A DNA stretch of 21,599 nt from contig USHZ01000012.1 of NCBI GenBank assembly GCA_900554595.1, forward strand, positions 1 to 21,599, read 5' to 3'. Each line of letters begins with the position of its first letter. Position 1 is the stretch's first letter. This document shows positions 17,635 to 21,599 of the stretch, one piece after another. The position numbers were made by a program, and so were the translations under genes. The notes under the pieces were generated by a model. The model saw only the letters and a program-made list of their open reading frames with translations, searched no databases and was not told the origin of the DNA. The DNA is from an uncultured Collinsella sp. (GTDB lineage: Bacteria > Actinomycetota > Coriobacteriia > Coriobacteriales > Coriobacteriaceae).

Positions 17635-18423
17635 ATGGCCAACATGACGAGCTCGGTTTCGGCATCGCAGGTTGCCGGCGAGCTGGCGAGCGCCACGTTT
17701 GAGGAGATCCCCGCCCTCGTGGAGCATTATCGCGAGGATCCGCGCCAGCAAGTGATCAAGGCTTGCGAGCGCGCCCTTAAGCGCCATGCCAAGGAACTTG
17801 CCGAGCGCGAGCGCGTCAACGGTATGTACGAGCTGATGCACGAGCTCGGTGGGGATGGCGTGGTTGTGGGTGTCGACGAGGTGGGTCGCGGCTCGGTGGC
17901 CGGTCCTTTGACGGTGTGCGCCGTGTGCCTTCCCATGGAGCCGCGCGTCTGGGGCATCAACGATTCCAAAAAGCTCACGCCGGCGCGCCGCGAGCTGCTC
18001 TCGGTGAAGATTGCCGAGGTCGCGACGGCGATTGGTTTTTGCCATATCGCGCCTGCCGATATCGACGATATGGGCATGGCCCGCGCCATCCGCGCTGCCG
18101 TCGCGGGCGCCGTGGCCGATACGGGGCTCGAGCCCGATTGCGTGCTTATGGACGGTAACCCCTTGGGCGCCGTTCCCAACGAGCGCGACGTGGTGAAGGG
18201 CGATGCCAAAATCGCCTGTATCGCCGCGGCGTCCATCATGGCCAAGGTCACGCGTGACGAGATGATGGTCGAGTACGACGCCGAGTACCCCGAGTATCAT
18301 TTGGCCGAGTCGAAGGGCTACGCAAGTCCCGAGCACATCGAGGCGATTCGCAAACATGGACTTTGTCCGCTGCATCGTGTGAGCTTTTGCGGAAACTTTC
18401 TGCAGACTGAGCGCCTTTTCTAG
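17635..18423 (+). CDS. rnhB: Ribonuclease HII
   Basis: Cuts RNA in RNA-DNA hybrids and single ribonucleotides in DNA. The catalytic residues are visible as D81-E82 (VDEVGRGSVAGP), D173 (LMDGNPL) and D208 (AKVTRDEMM). About 75 residues precede the catalytic core, with a charged helical segment (KACERALKRHAKELAERERV) as in the longer Gram-positive RnhB proteins. The ATG at 17635 is chosen over the one at 17617 because AAGGAGG (17621-17627) sits 7 bases upstream of it. The length is 262 residues. It stands between two strong terminators, so it must have its own promoter or depend on read-through past the rplS terminator; none is obvious in the short gap. Confidence 0.96.
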   Translation: MANMTSSVSASQVAGELASATFEEIPALVEHYREDPRQQVIKACERALKRHAKELAERERVNGMYELMHELGGDGVVVGVDEVGRGSVAGPLTVCAVCLPMEPRVWGINDSKKLTPARRELLSVKIAEVATAIGFCHIAPADIDDMGMARAIRAAVAGAVADTGLEPDCVLMDGNPLGAVPNERDVVKGDAKIACIAAASIMAKVTRDEMMVEYDAEYPEYHLAESKGYASPEHIEAIRKHGLCPLHRVSFCGNFLQTERLF

Positions 18424-18472
18424 GCCAATTGTGGAGACAGGGACCTCTGGCGTTTTATAAACCTGCTGGTAG

Positions 18473-18514
18473 CGGGCCGTATGCAACAACATTGCTGCGT
18501 ACGGCCCGTTTTTT
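18473..18514 (+). terminator. Intrinsic terminator after rnhB
   Basis: A 13-bp stem (18473-18485 with 18496-18508, one G-T pair) with a 10-base loop is followed by six Ts (18509-18514). Confidence 0.92.
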
Positions 18515-18566
18515 GACGGCATTTGGTCAGCTTTTAGTTAGCTTCCGGTACTTACCCGCATGAAAG

Positions 18567-18594
18567 GTGCCCTCATCATCGGGGCACTGCAGTG
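18567..18594 (+). other. Overlapping inverted repeats upstream of yraN
   Basis: GTGCCC (18567-18572) can pair with GGGCAC (18582-18587). The second arm overlaps the perfect palindrome CACTGCAGTG (18585-18594), so the two structures exclude each other. They lie just before the ribosome binding site AAAGGAG (18601-18607). No T-run follows. A promoter for yraN-comM-dprA is expected between 18515 and 18566, but I see no convincing pair of boxes. Confidence 0.3.
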
Positions 18595-18612
18595 TGCGGG
18601 AAAGGAGACCCC

Positions 18613-19098
18613 ATGAGTGCCGCAAGCAAAAAGTGCAAGACACAGCAGCTCAAGAAGCGTTGGGAAAACGGTGAGCTCGACTGCGGGGCGATTACGCCCG
18701 AGTTTATCAAGGGGCTCAGTCCCCGCGAGCTCGGCATGCTGGGCGAGCTGATCACCATCGATTACTTTAACGAGCGTGGATACACCTTGTTGGAGCAGGG
18801 CTATCGTTGCATTGAGGGCGAAGCCGATCTGGTGCTGCTCGATGAGCTCGATGATGTCGTGGTGATGGCCGAGGTCAAGACGAGACGCGTCGCCCTGGAT
18901 TGCACCACGCGGGTCTTTCCCGAGGAGGCCGTGGACGCCCAAAAGCAGCGTCGGTATCGCCGTATCGCAAGTTGCTATCTCATGGAGCACTATCCGCTCA
19001 GGTCGATTCGCTTCGATGCCGTGGGCGTCACCATCCGCGGCGGGCATATCGCCGAGATTGAGCACCAGTACAATGCGTTCGATTGGCAGGTGTCGTGA
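18613..19098 (+). CDS. yraN: YraN/UPF0102 family nuclease-fold protein
   Basis: A restriction-endonuclease-like fold protein of unknown exact role, usually found beside rnhB and comM. The 161-residue protein has the family order: GELITIDYFNERGYTLLEQ (44-62), GEADLV with E70 and D72, and AEVKTR with E87 and K89, which together form a PD-(D/E)xK-like site. About 40 residues precede the core, more than in the usual protein of about 120 residues. The ATG at 18613 follows AAAGGAGA (18601-18608); the frame opens earlier at a GTG that lacks a ribosome binding site. Its stop TGA overlaps the comM ATG by one base. Confidence 0.88.
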   Translation: MSAASKKCKTQQLKKRWENGELDCGAITPEFIKGLSPRELGMLGELITIDYFNERGYTLLEQGYRCIEGEADLVLLDELDDVVVMAEVKTRRVALDCTTRVFPEEAVDAQKQRRYRRIASCYLMEHYPLRSIRFDAVGVTIRGGHIAEIEHQYNAFDWQVS

Positions 19099-20621
19099 TG
19101 GCGTTTGAGACGTTTGCCGTACACGCGGCCTGTATCCGCGGCGTCGAGGCAATTCCCGTCACCGTCGAGGTTTCGCTTGCCGGTGGCGTTCCGGGCATCC
19201 AGATGCTCGGCATTCCGAGTATGGAGGTGATGGAGTCGCGCGGGCGTATCCGGTGCGCTATGCGCTCGGCAGGCTTCGAGATCCCGCGCTCTGGCATTAC
19301 CGTCAACCTGGCACCCGGCGATATCCGTAAAACTGGCAGCGGTTTTGACCTGCCGATTGCCGTCGCGGTTCTGGCGGCCGATGGGCAGATTCCCCGTGAC
19401 AACCTCGATCGCTGCCTTATCGCAGGTGAGCTTGGTCTGGATGGCACCGTGCTGCCCGTCAAAGGCGAGGTGGCGTTTCAGCTGTTGGCGCGCGATATGG
19501 GGCTTTCCTTTATCGCCGGCAGGTCCGATCAGCATGTCCCGCTTGCGGGCGTTGACTGCGGGTTTATCGACCATCTATCTCAGCTTGCCCACGGCATGGG
19601 GGATGCTGCACGGCATTATTTGGATTCTGAAGTGCTCGAGGCGACCTTTGATCCCGAGCTCGATTATGCCGACGTGCTGGGTCAGGAGGTCGCCAAACGT
19701 GGCATGGCGCTTGCGGCCGCCGGAGAGCTCGGCCTGCTCATGATCGGCTCGCCCGGTTCGGGCAAGACCATGCTTGCGCGGCGCATGACGGGCATTTTGC
19801 CCGAGCTATCTCTCGAGGACCAGCAAGAGGCGCTTTGCATCCATTCGGTCTTGGGCGAGAACATCGATGGACTGCTTGCGGGGCATCGGCCCTTCCGCAG
19901 CCCGCATCACAGCATTTCGACCGCGGGACTCATCGGCGGCGGGCGTCCGGTGCATCCGGGCGAAATTAGCCTTGCTCATGGCGGCGTACTCTTTTTGGAC
20001 GAGCTTGCCGAGTTTCCCACCGGCGTGCTGCAGACGCTGCGCCAGCCCATCGAGCGTGGGTACGTGAGGATCGTGCGTGTTGACGGGGCCTTTACGTTCC
20101 CGTCGCGCTTTCAGCTGCTAGCCGCGAGTAATCCCTGCCCCTGCGGGTTTTTGGGCGATCGCGAAGTGCCGTGTCGCTGTTCCGCTTCGATGGTCGAGCG
20201 CTATCGGGGCAAGTTGCGCGGTCCTTTGGCTGATCGTATCGACATGATGATCGATGTGACTCGCCCCGATCCTCAGGTGATCATTGAGGGCGCGGAGGGT
20301 ATGTCATCGGCCGATCTGCGCGATTACGTCGTGCGTGGGCGCGCCTTTCGCGCCTGGCGTGAATCCCGTATGGACGATGCGGACTCCGAGGCCGAGGAAG
20401 ATGAGTCGCGGTCCATTGACGGCGTCGTTTCGACCTTTGGGCTTGATGAGGCCGCCGAGAAATGCGTGCTTGGCTTGTCGAAGCGCACACATCTCACGGG
20501 TCGCGGCATCGTGCGCCTGGTACGCATCGCGCGCACGATCGCCGATATTGCCGAAAGCGAACGGGTTTCGCAAGATCACGTGCTCGAGGCGGCGATGTAC
20601 CAGGGAAGGAGGGACCAATGA
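19098..20621 (+). CDS. comM: ComM/YifB family AAA+ ATPase (magnesium chelatase-like)
   Basis: AAA+ ATPase related to magnesium chelatase ChlI but not a chelatase. In naturally competent bacteria ComM is a branch-migration helicase that helps integrate donor DNA. The 507-residue protein has the N-terminal Lon-like domain (GIPSMEVMESRGRIRCAM, PGDIRKTGSGFDLPIA), Walker A GSPGSGKT (217-224), RSPHHSIS (268-274), Walker B VLFLDE (297-302), the zinc-finger-like NPCPCG...CRC stretch, and the C-terminal Mg-chelatase segment (SKRTHLTGRGIVRLVRIART). The ATG at 19098 overlaps the yraN stop. It is followed by dprA with a 4-base overlap, so the two are translationally coupled. Confidence 0.95.
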   Translation: MAFETFAVHAACIRGVEAIPVTVEVSLAGGVPGIQMLGIPSMEVMESRGRIRCAMRSAGFEIPRSGITVNLAPGDIRKTGSGFDLPIAVAVLAADGQIPRDNLDRCLIAGELGLDGTVLPVKGEVAFQLLARDMGLSFIAGRSDQHVPLAGVDCGFIDHLSQLAHGMGDAARHYLDSEVLEATFDPELDYADVLGQEVAKRGMALAAAGELGLLMIGSPGSGKTMLARRMTGILPELSLEDQQEALCIHSVLGENIDGLLAGHRPFRSPHHSISTAGLIGGGRPVHPGEISLAHGGVLFLDELAEFPTGVLQTLRQPIERGYVRIVRVDGAFTFPSRFQLLAASNPCPCGFLGDREVPCRCSASMVERYRGKLRGPLADRIDMMIDVTRPDPQVIIEGAEGMSSADLRDYVVRGRAFRAWRESRMDDADSEAEEDESRSIDGVVSTFGLDEAAEKCVLGLSKRTHLTGRGIVRLVRIARTIADIAESERVSQDHVLEAAMYQGRRDQ

Positions 20622-21553
20622 TGGCCGAGGGGACCTTCGAGCTGCATCCAGGTGATGCGTTGTATCCCGAGACCGTTTTGGAGCTTTCTGATGTACCCCA
20701 GACGCTCTATGTGCGCGGCAACGCCGAGGTGCTTTCGACGCCTGCGCTATCCATCATCGGTGCACGTAAGGCATCGCCGTATGGTCTCGCTGTGGCGGAG
20801 CTTGCGGCCAAGGTAGCGGTTGAGGCGGGAGTGACGGTGGTCTCGGGCGGCGCGGTCGGTTGTGACCAGGCCTCGGGTTGGGCTGCGGTCAACGCCGGGG
20901 GCAAACACGTCGTGGTGCTGGGGACGGGCGCCGACGTGGTCTACCCGCGTTCGAGCGCGGGGCTTATTACGCGCACACTCGATACGGGCGGCGCGGTCGT
21001 TTCGATTTCGCCGTGGGGTATGGGACCGCGTAAGTTCGCCTTTCCGCGCCGCAATCGCGTGATCGCAGCCCTGTCGCAAGCCCTCTTTGTATCCGAGGCG
21101 GGTATGCCCTCGGGTACGTTCTCCACGGCGGAGGCCGCTATGGACCTGGGGCGTGAGCTACTTGCTGTGCCGGGCTCCATCCTTTCGCCCGAGTCTCGCG
21201 GGACCAACTACCTCATCGCTAACGGAGCCTGCTGCATTATCGACGAGGAATCAATCGAGATGGCCATCTCGCGCATCTACGGCACGCTGCGCTACTCGCG
21301 TCCCGATGCACCCGGCATCGCCGATCTGGACCCCACGCAGCAGGCCGTGATGCACGCGCTTATCGCCTCGCCGCTCAAGGTCGACGACATTGCCGCGCTC
21401 GTCTCGCTTGATGCTGTCGGCGTGCTCAAGCTCTTGGGCTCGCTCGAGCTCGAGGGTCTTATCGAGCGCATGATGGATGGAAGGTATGCGCCCTCAAAGT
21501 TTGCGCTTCACGCCCAGACGCCCTTCGGTCACAATGGAAAGCGTGTCAATTAG
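20618..21553 (+). CDS. dprA: DNA-processing protein DprA, divergent
   Basis: Loads RecA on incoming single-stranded DNA in transformation; also kept in many bacteria not known to be competent. The 311-residue protein has the Rossmann fold core: IIGARKASPYG (46-56), VVSGGAVGCDQAS (74-86), VLGTGADVVYP, FPRRNRVIAALS (142-153), and SGTFSTAEAAMDLGRE. A DprA winged-helix-like segment ends it (QAVMHALIASPLKVDDIAAL). The usual N-terminal HhH/SAM region is absent. In the SGxAxGID-type motif, V replaces the common R/Y, C the I, and the conserved later His is G. The first of two in-frame ATGs (20618, 20621) is listed; AAGGAGGG (20606-20613) serves either. Confidence 0.9.
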   Translation: MMAEGTFELHPGDALYPETVLELSDVPQTLYVRGNAEVLSTPALSIIGARKASPYGLAVAELAAKVAVEAGVTVVSGGAVGCDQASGWAAVNAGGKHVVVLGTGADVVYPRSSAGLITRTLDTGGAVVSISPWGMGPRKFAFPRRNRVIAALSQALFVSEAGMPSGTFSTAEAAMDLGRELLAVPGSILSPESRGTNYLIANGACCIIDEESIEMAISRIYGTLRYSRPDAPGIADLDPTQQAVMHALIASPLKVDDIAALVSLDAVGVLKLLGSLELEGLIERMMDGRYAPSKFALHAQTPFGHNGKRVN

Positions 21554-21567
21554 AAAGGTGTTTGCAG

Positions 21568-21599
21568 ATGCAGTTCGATCAGGTGACGGTTATCGGTGG
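21568..21599 (+). CDS. trmFO: Start of a flavoprotein, probably TrmFO, cut by the window end
   Basis: Only 10 codons are visible: an N-terminus with VTVIGG, the first strand of a dinucleotide-binding fold. TrmFO (folate-dependent tRNA U54 methyltransferase) begins this way and often lies downstream of dprA in Gram-positive bacteria. AAAGG (21554-21558) serves as ribosome binding site, directly after the dprA stop. Other FAD/NAD-binding proteins remain possible. Confidence 0.45.
   Translation, partial: MQFDQVTVIG

Overview
The window reads as a stretch of chromosome from a high-GC Gram-positive bacterium, most likely of class Coriobacteriia and close to Collinsella. The reasons are the strong G/C preference at third codon positions, Actinobacteria-like housekeeping gene order (obgE-nadD-yqeK-rsfS, rpsP-khpA-rimM-trmD, rplS, rnhB-yraN-comM-dprA), the anaerobe-type pyruvate phosphate dikinase with its regulator, and the flavour of the proteins. 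The genus is inferred and was not checked by a search. All genes except dinB are on the + strand, packing is tight, and the largest gap without a gene is 250 bases (11128-11377).

Layout: 1-3105 holds the 3' part of obgE, then nadD, yqeK and rsfS, closed by a strong hairpin terminator at 3151-3192. dinB (3207-4463) points back at it. A divergent intergenic region (4464-4664) carries the rpsP promoter and leader. The operon rpsP-khpA-rimM-trmD-lepB (4665-7155) follows, then glyQ-glyS and the pyruvate phosphate dikinase regulator (7215-11127). ppdK (11378-14128) has its own upstream region with phased TTTACC repeats, and a terminator at 14169-14203. Next is a 935-residue secreted protein (14244-17051). 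rplS has its own promoter, leader hairpin and UUCG-loop terminator. rnhB has a strong terminator, followed by yraN-comM-dprA with overlapping stops and starts. The first codons of a probable trmFO close the window.

Most genes serve translation and ribosome maturation (obgE, rsfS, rpsP, rimM, trmD, glyQS, rplS, probable trmFO), DNA maintenance and uptake (dinB, rnhB, comM, dprA), NAD synthesis (nadD), protein export (lepB) and the PEP/pyruvate node (ppdK and its regulator).

The one gene that is not ordinary is the secreted protein at 14244-17051. Its residues about 270-406 show the Ser/Thr-rich alternating strands and the I-P-A-x-T-x-V segment typical of the aerolysin/ETX-MTX2 beta-pore-forming fold. 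Two Ig-like regions, a low-complexity linker and a helical C-terminal domain follow. It is a candidate undescribed secreted pore-forming protein of a gut actinobacterium. Other points of interest are the phased repeats upstream of ppdK, the break-up of the usual trmD-rplS neighbourhood by about 10 kb, matching leader features in the rpsP and rplS units, and a possibly leaderless dinB.
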